Source: Maniola hyperantus (lineage: Eukaryota; Arthropoda; Insecta; Lepidoptera; Nymphalidae). From it: a DNA stretch of 64,000 nt. The stretch is from contig NC_048562.1 of assembly GCF_902806685.2 (NCBI RefSeq), forward strand, positions 3,990,520 to 4,054,519. Direction: 5' to 3'. Both the position numbers and the translations under genes were made by a program. Positions 53,395 to 64,000 of the stretch are shown here, piece by piece; positions within the stretch are counted from its first letter, which is position 1, and every line of letters begins with the position of its first letter. Under the pieces are notes generated by a model, which had not been told where the DNA came from, did not search any database, and saw only the letters and a program-made list of their open reading frames with translations.

Positions 53395-54696
53395 AGTTGT
53401 TGCTTCATTTAGATCTAGCTTTTTTTACGATAAACGTAGTGCCAGTTTTTTAGGGCCATCGCGCCTATTTTATGCATATTATTTTTACAATAGGTATGAT
53501 ATTCAAAGATTCACAACATTCAGCATTACAATGAGATGTTGTTACATAAAATTGTCCAGTAGAAATGTTTCGCCTTGCATATTAGGCATACAAAATAATT
53601 AGTAAAACCTAGTAAAACAATAACTATAAGTAATTTGACGAACGTTGTATTTGTCTGTTATATGAAATAACTGAAACTGCAACGGCAACTAAAATATTGT
53701 GGTTGTACTAATAAATAATTAAGTAATACGCAAGTGAGTTACACACATAGGCATACCTAATAGCTGAGTAGGAAAGGAATCAATGATTGCGTAGACAAAG
53801 TTTTTTTAAATATCTAATTACGCATGTTAAGTAATCTTTCACTACGTTTTAAAACAAAATTGATTGTTCATTTTCTGACGAAATTTAAAAATTGTGTTAA
53901 AATAATCAAAGCCCTACCTACAAAAGTTTCCGAAGTAGTCGCGTATGTTTTGTTTCGTTTTGAAGCATTGCGTTATTCATCAAATTCAAAAACAGATAAT
54001 ATCTATATGTTTCCAAAGAATTAGTCTACTAGCTATTTAAAGGGGGACGCTGCCAGTATCTTCGGAACCTTGCCTAAAGGGACTCCTTCTAATAATATTT
54101 TTTAGTTATTATGATATATCAAATGTATATATAGAAATACTTTCAACTATAATAAGTAAAGGAATAAATATCATTTTAACAGGAAAAAATAAATTTCATG
54201 TAAGACAACTTCTGCCATATTTTTTTTAATTAATAAAAAGAAAAAAAAATTATTAGTAAAAAGAAAAAAAAAGAAAGCTTATGCTACTTAAGCTATAAAA
54301 AACTGCTTAACAGTTCCTTTTTAATAGGCTAGACACGATGTCCTGTTTTATTAAAGAAAATTTAAATATAAAAACTAAACTGCACGTAATAGATTAGAAA
54401 CCAGATAGCAAATAAAACTGCATGATCGTTATGCCTTTGTGAAGAAGCACCAAGGTTGTAATTTGAATGAATTAATAAATATACGCGGTTAATTGCTAGC
54501 AAGATGAAACGTAAAGTACATAATTTGAATAATGATCATTATATGCGAGTTATTGAAGGAATCGTTCCTATATGATATATCTATACTGTACTTAGTTAAA
54601 ACATAGCCGGTATATTGTGTTAGCGGATAGTATGTCTAGTCAGGTCAGGGTGTAAAAAATAAACTATTAATAAACTTAAATCTAAAAAAAACAACA
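53395..54696. other. AT-rich unique DNA
   Basis: No gene recognised; short open frames have no supporting features. Probably intronic to gene 4. Confidence 0.45.
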
Positions 54697-54930
54697 TTAA
54701 ATTAAAACTAAAATAAAGTAAATTAAATCTAAAACCTCGTCGAGACCACCGCAGCGAGGCATTGTACCCAAGATGCTGGCAGCATTACCCCTTTGGATGG
54801 CCAAACTAATTCTTTGACCAAGGTAGCTGCCAGCTCTCGGGTCCCCGGTTGACTCGATAACTCTTTTCGCAATTTCTTCAAAAAGAGCTCGAGCGAGCCT
54901 CCGGGCCTCGGTATTGTTTTTGAAATCCAA
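54697..54930 (-). mobile_element. Transposon-derived coding fragment
   Basis: The minus frame reads ALFEEIAKRVIESTGDPRAG and QRISLAIQRGNAASILGTMP. This C-terminal text recurs, from memory, in many lepidopteran genomes as a mobile-element protein end; I cannot name the superfamily. GC content and codon quality exceed the surroundings. No start of its own. Confidence 0.45.
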
Positions 54931-55259
54931 ATATTTACATATACCTACAATCTACATATACCTATCTACACTTATGTATCTCCTTACAAACTTAAGTAAT
55001 AGGTACTTACATAAAATTATTCTAAAATATTAACCAAGTACCTACCTACTTAGTTATTTGTTATATGTAGTTACAAATAAGGTAAAAACGGCTAGTAACA
55101 AAGCAAAATAGTATTACTTATCTTGTGAATAAGTACTTGAAAAATGACTGTGTATAATTCATAAGTCTACAAAGTATTAAGATACAAAGAGCTTACGTGG
55201 TTTCGTGTGGTTTCATCATACAATAAATAATTATCTCATACCCAACAAAGTGTTTCATA

Positions 55260-55302
55260 CTAGATGATGCCCGCGTTTTCGTCATCGTGGGTTTAGGTTT
55301 TT
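55260..55302 (-). mobile_element. Helitron-like family B, 3' stub
   Basis: CTAGATGATGCCCGCG... then GTTTAGGTTTTT, where a MINE-2-like element begins. The other half was not found downstream. Confidence 0.55.
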
Positions 55303-55634
55303 AGGGTTTCGTACCTCAAAAGGAACCCTTATAGGATCACTTTGTTGTCTGTCTGTCTGTCCGCCTGTCCGTCGTGTATGTCATTACCTGTCCGTCGTGT
55401 ATGTCATTAAAATCTATAGGGTACTTCTTGTTGACCTAGATTCATGAAATTTAGTAGATAGGTAGGTCTTATAGCACGAGTAAAGCAATACATCCGAATG
55501 CGAAAACCGTGAATTTAGGGATTGATAGATTTGGTTACATCACAAAAAAAATTAAAATGTGATCATGAACAAATCATTAGTACCGAACTACCTACCTATT
55601 TTAAAATTTTAAAGTAAGATAACTATACCAAAAC
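55303..55634 (+). mobile_element. MINE-2-like MITE, 3'-truncated
   Basis: AGGGTTTCGTACCTCAAAAG with a duplicated CCTGTCCGTCGTGTATGTC block; ends at ACTATACCA, where a family C element begins. Confidence 0.7.
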
Positions 55635-55638
55635 TACA

Positions 55639-55838
55639 TTTATATTTAAAAGGAAAAGTTGACTGACTGACTGACTGATCTATCAACGCACAGCTCAAAC
55701 AACTGGACGGATCGAATAGTTGGCGTGCATATAGGTATCCGCTACGAAAGGATTTTTGAAAATTCAATCCCTAAGGTGTTAAAATAGAGGTTTGAAATTT
55801 GTGTAGTCCACGCGGACGAAGTCACGAGCATAAGCTAG
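55639..55838 (+). mobile_element. Helitron-like family C
   Basis: TTAAAAGGAAAAGTTGACTG to GCATAAGCTAG. The 3' half of the host MINE element is missing beyond it. Confidence 0.7.
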
Positions 55839-56026
55839 TCCTTTTATACTCTCCGAAGTTATCATAAATTATTTTTAAAGAAGTTAAATTATTACTGTTA
55901 AAACTACAAAACTAAAGTTAGCGTTTTTATTCTCCTCTCTAAAAGCTCAAATTATCAAAAATATTGGTGCAAAAAATTGGTATTTGTTTGAGAAGCGTCT
56001 TCTTTTTCTAAAGTTGGTTAAAATCT

Positions 56027-56342
56027 CATCATCATCATGATCAACCCATCATCACTCACTATAGAACAACGGGGTCCCCTCTCAGAGTGAGAAGGGTTTT
56101 GGCCATAGTCTACCACGCTGGCCATGTGCGGATTGGTAGACTTCACATACCTTTGAGAACATTTTGGAGAACTCTCAAGCATGCAGGTTTCCTCACGATG
56201 TTTTCCTTCACCGTTAAAGCAAGTGATATTTAATTATACTTAAAACGCACATAACTCCGAAAAGTTAGAGTTGCGTGCCCGGGATGGAACCCCCGACCTC
56301 CGATTAGAAGGCGGACGTCCTAACCACTAGGCTATCACAGCT
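56027..56342 (-). mobile_element. SINE family E, full length
   Basis: (ATC)n with ATGATCAACCCATCATC, body complement, head ending CTAGGCTATCACAGC. Confidence 0.85.
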
Positions 56343-56580
56343 GGTTAAAATCCGCAATGCAATAATACGTTTCGTAATAACATTGTTAAATCTTACTTCT
56401 TAAATTATCAAGTTTCAATTAAGACAACAAGTAGACCGCAAATAACTAAGATTCTTTGGGCTTAAAGGAAAAAATGTTTGTTGTTTGTTTCGTCTGTGTA
56501 AATATTTAGTTATACTCAGCAAATTGTCTAAGTAAATAGTTATGACGTGAGATACCTGCATATCTAACATACCGACCGTT

Positions 56581-56709
56581 CACTATGACTTGATCCCTGT
56601 CGTCATGTTGGCACCATTGTTTTGTTTGCTTTACTACTTAGAACTTAGGGTTTAATATTGTGTGATTTGCAGTGGTGCCAACATAACGTCAAGGGACAAG
56701 TTATAGTGT
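56581..56709. mobile_element. Palindromic MITE, family X
   Basis: CACTATGACTTGATCCCTGT is matched inversely by AAGGGACAAGTTATAGTG; inner arms share ATGTTGGCACCA. One copy seen. Confidence 0.65.
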
Positions 56710-56842
56710 ATACATGTACCTATCATGCAGGATGATTATATGCTTCCAGTGATAGAATCCAATTATAATAGAAATGGTATGAAATAATTGAAAAAGAAAT
56801 AGTATAATTTTTTATTTAAATAAATTTTTACTAGTACTTTTA

Positions 56843-56960
56843 GCAGGGAGCCGCTGGATTCAGGCGGCGCAAGACCGTTGTGGAAGTCCCTACAAGAGAC
56901 CTATTGTCCAGCAATAGACGTCTATCGGTTTATGATGATGATGATGATGATAATGAGTAT
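56843..56960 (+). mobile_element. RTE-type LINE 3' tail
   Basis: GCAGGGAGCCGCTGGATTC, GACCGTTGTGGAAGTCC, CTATCGGTTTATGATG then (GAT)n. Last approximately 35 codons and tail only. Confidence 0.65.
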
Positions 56961-57196
56961 GTACTTTTGAATCGGCACTGAATCTACCCCTGATTCGAAA
57001 GGCCTTTTCTTTTTTGCCAGTACTTACGAGTAGGCACCAAAGACATAGTTTTCCTTTAATATGGTTTTCCCCACACTTTCATATAAACAAATATATTATG
57101 TAGGTTTGTACCCAATAAAGGCTTGAATACATAAACCTACAGGATGGTTTAAAAATGTATGTCGTTACAAAGAAAGTCTTTTGATTTGATACTACT

Positions 57197-57418
57197 TCAT
57201 AATATTATAAAATGCGAAAGTGTGTTTGTTTGTTGCTTTATTGGTTTGTCCTTCCATCACGTCGTAACGGAGCAACGAATCGATGTGATTTTTTGCACGG
57301 GTATAGCTTAAGACCTGGAGACTGACATAGGCTACTTTTTATCCCGGGAAATCAAACAGTTCCCACGGGATTTTTAAAAATCTAAATCCACGCGTACGAA
57401 GTCGCAGGCATCAGCTAG
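57197..57418 (+). mobile_element. Helitron-like family B (B2), full length
   Basis: TCATAATATTATAAAATGCG to GGCATCAGCTAG with hairpin variant CGCGTACGAAGTCGCA. Confidence 0.7.
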
Positions 57419-57492
57419 TAATTAATAATTATTGGAACTTGATAATGAAGACATAGGTCGACATGTAGCTTAATTTTTAAATTTTAATAATC

Positions 57493-57640
57493 TAGAACAT
57501 GGGGTTATTCAAGGGGCGGACCAACAAATTCCTAATAGATCGGCAACGCATCGGCGGTTCCTCTGGTGCTGCAAATGTTCATGGGCGGCGGTAATCACTT
57601 AACATTAGGTGACCCGCCAGCTTTCTAGATTAAAAAGAAA
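57493..57640 (+). repeat. LINE/SINE-like 3' end with A-rich tail
   Basis: CATGGGCGGCGGTAATCACT and GGTGACCCGCCAGCTTTC are a recurrent lepidopteran retroelement 3' end (recognised from memory), closed by an A-rich tail. Confidence 0.5.
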
Positions 57641-57642
57641 AA

Positions 57643-57716
57643 AGAACAATACCTAATGATGCGTTTTTGGAGAAGATTAAAAAAAAAGAACAATAATGAT
57701 GCGTTTTTGGAGAAGC
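57643..57716 (+). repeat. Imperfect tandem duplication
   Basis: AGAACAAT(acct)AATGATGCG and TTTTTGGAGAAG occur twice about 42 bases apart, directly after the A-rich tail. Slippage or an aborted target duplication. Confidence 0.65.
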
Positions 57717-58077
57717 TTACGAGTAGTGTAGCCTTAAATAAATTGCCAGTTGCCACCATTCCATTGTGGCTAATTATTATTAACGTCCCAGACATATTGC
57801 GCAACGCAACTAGATTGCGTGCGTGCAGCTCTGCTCTAAATTAAACAGTTTTCAAAATTAAAATATTGTATGAACGGAACTACAGACCTTGGTAGAATTT
57901 ATTTTTTTACGTTTTCAAAATGCCAGATGAATCTGAATTTAATAAGCACTTGTTACTTAATTAGTATCAAGTTAGGTATTTTAATTTTTTTTTTAAGAAT
58001 TGTGTCCATATAATTTTGAAATCGAAGTATTGCTAGTAAGAGGAGCATTTGAAAACAAAAAACATATATTGGACAAC

Positions 58078-58291
58078 AAGCTGATGCCCGCGACTTCGTG
58101 CGCGTGGATTTAAGTTTTTAAAAATCCCGTGGGAACTCTTTGATTTTCTGTAGCCTATGTCCCTTTCCAGGTCTTAAATTATACCTGTGCAAAAAATCAC
58201 TTCAATCCGTTGCTCCGTTGCGACGAGATTGAAGGACAAACCAACAAACCAACAAACAAACACACTTTCACATTTATAACAGGGGTAGCGA
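58078..58291 (-). mobile_element. Helitron-like family B (B2)
   Basis: GCTGATGCCCGCGACTTCG to TTTATAACAGGGGTAGCGA; the CTAG end is mutated and a small deletion removes CCGGGATAAAA. Confidence 0.7.
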
Positions 58292-59087
58292 TTTGGATTT
58301 TAGTTAGATTTTAGTTATTTTACACTTTAAAAGTCACCCTGTGTCATGTAGTATACTTATACAATTATACACGCTATTATACACGCATAGTGTTGCAAAA
58401 TACTGTTATCAGGAGGCCTATTTCCACACAAAACAAACACAGCGATTTGCGTTTGAATTAAAACAATATGACTGGATTGCGTACACGAGCGTTGAACCCA
58501 CAAATGCGCCATCTTGGATCAGCTGTACGGTGGTCGCCATATTTTCTTTAATTCAGTACTTAATAATAAAAAAAATTGAAAAGAACCAAAAAATTCATTC
58601 TCTTACTACGGAACGGTTGTCACTTTCAAAAATCTCTAAATCTCTAAAACTTTTTAGCTTTTTATTTGAGCTGTAGAAAAAAGTTTTACAAATTAACCCT
58701 AGTATTAAATTTTATTTTTAAGCTGGTAAAAGTAAGGTTTAGCGGGTAACTAAGCGGGTTTAGTATTTAAATTAAATGTACTTTCATTTTTAAATGTTAT
58801 TTCTAATAGGAAAGTTTACCTACTTAACTATTACTATTTACATATTTTAGAAATACCGTATTAATTATTATATTTACCTTTAATTTTAAATAATATGACT
58901 GTTTTAATAAAGTTTTAATAAGTGTGTTATAAATAATAATGTAGATACCTAGTTGTGTTGTGTAACGACCGTTGAACTTACTTTCTTGAATCAGCTGTGT
59001 GTTGTTTATTTACATAATTTTACATGCATTTTAAATACCTACTAACCGATATTGGAATCCTTTGATGATGTATTTACTTTATATCCA
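58292..59087. other. AT-rich DNA, no supported gene
   Basis: A 111-codon plus-strand frame lies at 58341-58676 but has low-complexity composition and shares a block (CGTTGAAC...TCAGCTGT) with 58970-59000, so it looks like a decayed repeat. Confidence 0.45.
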
Positions 59088-59265
59088 TCCATACTAATAT
59101 TATAAATACAATGAAGCTGTATGTGTCTGTCTGTCTATAGGTCAGAGTTACATTTTCTTTTCCCATCCGTTTAATCGATTATGACGAAATTTGGTATCCC
59201 GGGGACGGCCTAAGGTTACTTTTTATCACGAAAAATCAAACAGGTTCCCACGGGATGAAGTCATC
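59088..59265 (+). mobile_element. Helitron-like family B, 3'-deleted
   Basis: TCCATACTAATATTATAAAT to CCCACGGGATGAAGTCATCT; hairpin and CTAG lost. Confidence 0.65.
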
Positions 59266-59287
59266 TATGACCTACTATAACGCGTAA

Positions 59288-59437
59288 AATTTAACTCCTT
59301 ACGTGCCATTTTAACTTTGTGTGTCAAATTTCATGTCAAAAATACGATTTTAGTCATTATTTTAAAAGTAAACCGTGCTTTTGCCATGACAGTTGACCCA
59401 TAGAGTTAAAATGGCGAGTGAGAAGTCATTTTGTACG
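59288..59437. mobile_element. Palindromic MITE, family V
   Basis: CTTACGTGCCATTTTAACT at the left mirrors AGTTAAAATGGCGAGTGAG at the right; arms about 40 bp. Confidence 0.6.
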
Positions 59438-59573
59438 AACTATAGGTACTTTATGTATTTATTATGGCGTACGCGTATTCCTCATTGTTGAGGGTCATGA
59501 CCTTTTCCATTATTCATATTATAATAGTAGATATTTCTTGACAAAGCAGGCAATGGGTTTTCAAATACTTCTC

Positions 59574-59743
59574 GTACGCGGCAGAACATATTGTATATCG
59601 ACCTTTAGAAAGAGGTTTTGTAGAGCTCTCTCTCTCTATCGCTCATACCGACAAAACGTCACATAGGTGTGAGTGACAGAGACAACGCTCTACAAAGCCG
59701 AAATCTCATTCTAAAGGTCGAAGTATAAAATTTCTTGCCGGCT
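59574..59743. mobile_element. Palindromic MITE, family G
   Basis: CGGCAGAACATATTGTATAT and ATAAAATTTCTTGCCGGC, with the family core ATCGACCTTTAGAAAGAG. Arms of unequal age. Confidence 0.75.
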
Positions 59744-60889
59744 ACAGCTGTACCTACGATTCAACTAAGGTCTTACAACCTCAAATCTCTCGAATCAATA
59801 TTTAAACAAAGCAAATGCAAATGTTGCAAATTACGCATTTTAAACAATAACCTTTGTTTACACTATATATTATTCACAGTTAGTCAGTTACCCATATAAT
59901 TCAAAGCGTAGCAATTTCCGTATACCTAATCAGAGTAACTCCGTTGATAAGATTAACAAAGACATATAGCTAGTACCTACATACATTACAAAGGTTTTTG
60001 CGCACAGCGTAGGACGTATTTCGCATACTAATATAGTAACTGTACTCGCAAACTATGTAGGTATCTAATACGAGACATTTTATCTATATCATGATCATCA
60101 CCATCGTTAAAAGTTAACCTATCTAGTGTATTTGTAACTTTATTGCATGCGGGACCCGCATAAGTTTTTTTTAGTTCGAACAACGACTTCTGTAGACTGA
60201 TAACGGACCGTCAAATTTTGAAGTATGCTCGTAGGTGTTTATCTCGACCTGTCGCGTACTATACTAATTTTTGTTTAACCCGTCCTTAATAGTAAACCAA
60301 ATTCAGCCCGTCTCGCGTTGCAAGGAAGTTTATGTTAGGTAATCGTGGTCAAAGAAATTTAAAATACTATTTTACTTTGTAAATTATGGAGCAGAAACTA
60401 GAAAAGATACCTTAACTTATCTTTCTCGTAGCTTTAGATTCAAGTTTACGTAATTTATTACGACAGTCAATTTATTTTGTTAAATTCAACAATTGAAAAA
60501 CACAAAATGTACAGTGGCAAAATTTACATTAAATAAATGACTGACTAACTTTAGAGAAAAAGAATGATCGTAAACTTAAGTTTAGAGATAAAAGCAAAAA
60601 ATTTTAACCTACCTAAATTTAAATTAAAAATTCACTAAACTAAAGTTTTAACTGAAATCTGGAAGAGACATCGTTTTTAAAAATAAACATGCTCTTGGCC
60701 GGATAATTAGAATACACACTCGTATATGGAGTTAGTCAGGTTTTACAACTGTATCAGGTTTAGACTAGTTTAGATTAGTCACAGAAATCAGAATGAATAT
60801 AGAAGTGCTAAAGAAGCTTCAAATTGTCATCGCACTAATGGGCAGTGACTCATAAATACGCGTTATTGTATAGGTGACACGTGTTCCCC
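59744..60889. other. Mostly unique AT-rich DNA
   Basis: Only a family H right tip (TCTCGACCTGTCGCGTACTA, 60241-60261) was recognised. No gene. Confidence 0.45.
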
Positions 60890-60965
60890 GTTGTAGCGGG
60901 CACTGACGAGTCAGCATTTTGAAGTTATGTCGTGCGAGGCATAGTGCGACTCGTCAGTTGCCCTA
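60890..60965. mobile_element. Small palindromic element
   Basis: GGGCACTGACGAGTC and GACTCGTCAGTTGCCC face each other across about 40 bp. Could be a small MITE; one copy. Confidence 0.4.
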
Positions 60966-61503
60966 AGACCACCGTACCTGATTGTAGCTTCCAAATTGTA
61001 ATTTGAATGGTGCAGAATTATATATTTATCAGTGTTCACTTCCTATGATTTCTTCTTACCCTAATAGAGAACAGGGCGCTATAATCGCTGCTAGTACAGA
61101 TGGCAACTTGACGTCTACAGCGACAACCCCACCTGTATTAAAAACAATACCAGCTATTTGCGGAAAAGCTGTTTCAGTTATTTCTACACTCTCAGCATTG
61201 AGATGAAAATTGAGAGGCTGAATTTAACGTATTTTTGCTGCAACAATCCATTTCAGACAATAATGTTGGAGTGTTCGCCAAACGGAGGTGATTGCGATTG
61301 TCACACTGTAGTTGTCAAATTACGACTGTAGACTCACTCCCTGACACCTACCATTTCTATTATCTCATTTAGATTTCAGTGGTTGTACTGTAAGTTAGAT
61401 ATCAAGTAGAAATTGAATTTTCTAGCTAACTTATGTAATTAGTAAGTAGGTATAGTATAAAGTTAGTTATATACACTGGGTTTGATACATCATATTATAT
61501 AAC

Positions 61504-61705
61504 ACTAGATGATGCCGGCGACTTCGTCCGCGTGGATATATGTTTAAAAAAAACCGCAGAAACCATGGAGTTTATCTTCATCTCTTTATTTATGGTATAA
61601 TCTATCTCCATTCCGAATTTCAGCCAAGTCCGTACAGTAGTTTTAGCGTGAAAGGGTAACAAACAAACGCACATACAAACTTTCGCCTTTATAATATTAG
61701 TGTGA
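61504..61705 (-). mobile_element. Helitron-like family B (B3)
   Basis: CTAGATGATGCCGGCGACTT to TATAATATTAGTGTGA; interior matches the 40679 copy (ATTTCAGCCAAGTCCGTAC). Confidence 0.7.
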
Positions 61706-62024
61706 TGTGATAGTGTGACCAGTGTGATGATAAAAATGACTATAAGGTATGTAGTACCAAATAGTCAGTGTAATAGATTCTTTCGTTGTTTCTGGTACTT
61801 GACAAACACTTGACAAATGTTCAATCGATCCTCCGAGTTTAAAAAAATCTTTAACGAGTTCTATTCCGCAATCGGCTGTTTTCTAACTTGTATATCTGAG
61901 AAAATACGCGGCATAATATCACGTAAGTACTTACTTTAGAAATAAAAATAAACTAAGTCTTGACTAAAATCTGGAAGCGTCATAGAAGCTAAAAATAAAT
62001 ATTATGCTCTTATACAAGTTTCGA

Positions 62025-62342
62025 AGCTGTGATAGCCTAGTGGTTAGGACGTCCGCCTTCTAATCGGAGGTCGGGATGGTCGGGGGTTCGATCCCGGGCA
62101 CGCACCTCTAACTTTTGGAGTTATGTGCGTTTTAAGTAATTAAATATCACTTGCTTCAACGGTGAAGGAACACACCGTGAGGAAATCTGTATGCCTGAGA
62201 GTTCTCCATAATGTTCTCAAAGGTGTGTGAAGTCTGCCAATCCGCACATGGCCAGCGTGGTAGACTACGGCCAAACCCTTCTCACTCTGAGAGGAGACCC
62301 GTGCTCTGCAGTGAGCCGGCGATGGGTTGATCATGATGATGA
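62025..62342 (+). mobile_element. SINE family E, full length
   Basis: Head GCTGTGATAGCCTAGTGG with a short duplication before the B-box (GGTCGGGAT then GGTCGGGGG), short (GAT)n tail. Confidence 0.85.
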
Positions 62343-62573
62343 TACAAGTTTGTCAAGTAAAGTTGTAGTAGTAAGATAGATATCAGACATACGATATCAA
62401 GTAGAAATTGCACTTTCTAGCTAACTTGAGTGTATAAAGTGGGTCAACTAGGCATAAGCCTAGTAGTTAGTTCCGCTAGATTTGATAGGGTAGAACTACA
62501 GTGTATAAGCCTATAAAGTGTAATTTAATTTAATAAAAATTCCACACTCATATACATACAGTAATATAGGTAA

Positions 62574-62774
62574 CTAGATGATGCCCGCGATTTTGTGGAT
62601 TTAGGTTTTATAAAATCCCATGGAAACTCTTTAATTTTCCGGAATTAAAAGTAGCCTATGTCCTTCCCCGGGATGTAAACTAACTTTATACATAATTTCA
62701 TCAAAATCGGTTAAACTGTTGGGCCGTGAAAAGCTAGCAGACAGACACTTTCGCATTTATAATATTAGTATGGA
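62574..62774 (-). mobile_element. Helitron-like family B
   Basis: CTAGATGATGCCCGCGATTT to ATATTAGTATGGA; hairpin shortened. Confidence 0.7.
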
Positions 62775-62778
62775 TTAT

Positions 62779-62955
62779 TTACTACTGATGATGCACACAC
62801 ACACTTCATTCACGCGGATTTAGGGTTTAAAAAGTTAGGGTTAGGGTTTCCGGGATGTTTCGGGACTGTCACATAAGTTGCTCACTTGCGATATAATTCA
62901 ATGATAAGCGAACAAACAAACAAATTTCCGCAATTTATAATATTTATGGAATTTA
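62779..62955 (-). mobile_element. Helitron-like family B, degraded
   Basis: TGATGATGCACACACAC, CATTCACGCGGATTTAGGG to ATTTCCGCAATTTATAATAT. It directly follows the previous copy in the same orientation. A local GTTAGGGTTAGGG is not an insect telomere repeat. Confidence 0.5.
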
Positions 62956-63581
62956 ACAAAAATTTTATCAAATCAAAACTTCAAAATAAGTAATTAAAAA
63001 AAATATTGCGATCCAAAAGTATTTATAATAATAAGAAGAATATGTACTCCAAATTAAAATATCAATTCATCGATTTCACTTAATTTAAATGAATTATAAA
63101 ATGAGTAAACTTTTTTCTAAACTTTAAATTTATTTAGAGCCCCTAAATTCTTACAAAACAGCTATGTAAACTTAATTTAGAAAATATCTGCTTAGGTAAC
63201 TTTAAAAATATGCAAGTTTTATAATATTAGGTAGGTAGTAAAAATTAACGAAATTTTTTATCAAATCAAAATCCACCCGAAACTAAACTTCAAAACAAGA
63301 AAATTTAGAAAAAAATAGACATGTGTCCGCTATAGCTTAACTTAACTGAAAACCGCTGCCGTGCCTATAGCGTACCGTAGCGTTATTGTCGTAGCTAGCA
63401 ACGGTTTTCAGTTATCATCTATGACGAACCACCTGACAACGCAACACTGCCAACTGGCAACTGACAATGCATTGTTTGGTTTTTTGGTAACTAGAAACGC
63501 AATAATTATGCCTTCTCTTTCTTTCTTTCACTGAAAGCTGAGAGGAGCGGTTATTGGCTACCGGCTTAGTAACTAAGAACT
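62956..63581. other. AT-rich DNA with one small palindrome
   Basis: AACTGAAAACCGCTGCC and GCAACGGTTTTCAGTT pair across about 40 bp at 63341-63415. Nothing else recognised. Confidence 0.4.
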
Positions 63582-63716
63582 TGGTAAACCAAAGCCGACC
63601 TTATCTCTATTAATCTAAGGCTTAACTGTACAAGTACTTGTCCATTACACTTTGATCTATCATTCTAAATACAGTTAGCCTTAGAGTAATAGAGATAAGG
63701 TCCTCTTTGGTTTATC
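63582..63716. mobile_element. Palindromic MITE, family T
   Basis: GGTAAACCAAAGCCGACCTT with TCTCTATTAATCTAAGGC mirrors GCCTTAGAGTAATAGAGATA with AGGTCCTCTTTGGTTTA. One copy seen. Confidence 0.65.
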
Positions 63717-64000
63717 AATCTTCATGAAATGTTTTTGGTTAACTGGACTGTGGCAAACTATTCGTGCAGGCGTCCACTATAGTTTGACCTATGTCAATGA
63801 TCAAATTAAACTTTACTGCTATGAACTTAAGGTTGTGATTACTTCACGATAATTATGAAAGTAAAATTGGTTTTATTTTAGTGAATATGTGCGCGCTAGC
63901 TATACAGACGGTATTGATACGGCAGCTAGCTTAGTTACTACTACGGAAACCGCTGCGCGTTGCGCATATTAAATTAGTTGAAACACAACTCTGATACCGA

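Noticed and set aside
58341..58676. 111-codon plus-strand frame
   Set aside because: Low-complexity, no domain, shares a block with another non-coding stretch nearby.
62830..62860. GTTAGGGTTAGGG as a telomere-like repeat
   Set aside because: Only two units inside a degraded Helitron-like element; insect telomeres usually use TTAGG.
1..64000. CRISPR arrays, operons or prokaryotic defence systems
   Set aside because: Introns, SINEs and LINEs show eukaryotic nuclear DNA; the tandem repeats seen have no spacer structure.

Overview
This is nuclear DNA from an insect, almost certainly a moth or butterfly. The evidence is the mobile-element set, all recognised by eye and from memory: MINE-2-like MITEs carrying (GTCT)n, two tRNA-derived SINE families (one with a (GAT)n tail), RTE- and jockey-type LINE tails, and short Helitron-like elements ending in CTAG. 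The sequence is AT-rich, genes have GT-AG introns, and there is no operon structure. Coordinates were read by hand; repeat edges are good to about 5-15 bases, splice sites are counted to the base.

Layout. 0-19 kb is intergenic repeat sediment: palindromic MITEs, MINE-2-like elements, SINEs, Helitron-like elements and a GC-rich poly-A-tailed insertion with a 13-bp target duplication. 19.2-32.6 kb is the gene-bearing core. Gene 1 (minus, 27700 to 19227) has three exons whose phases match at both introns and predicts about 2,514 residues of largely disordered Cys/Pro/Ser-rich protein with ten 52-59-residue repeats. Gene 3 (plus, 28840-29910) is divergent to it and encodes a Lys-rich protein with cysteine clusters at both ends. 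Gene 2 (minus, 34939 to 31070) is a multi-exon C2H2 zinc-finger gene; one finger is built across an intron, which proves the splice, and a second finger lies in an upstream exon behind MITEs, a SINE and an RTE insertion. 33-51.5 kb is again dense in repeats, with several nested insertions that let empty target sites be reconstructed. Gene 4 (plus) begins at about 52394 with a textbook Inr+DPE TATA-less promoter, a 5' UTR and a first coding exon at 52587-52678; the rest lies to the right, in or beyond the window. 53-64 kb, probably its first intron, is repeats and AT-rich unique DNA.

No known pathway links the four genes. None could be named with confidence, so gene symbols are left empty. The most unusual items are the giant repeat protein with its divergent Cys-rich neighbour, the finger-splitting intron, and the nested elements that show insertion chemistry directly.
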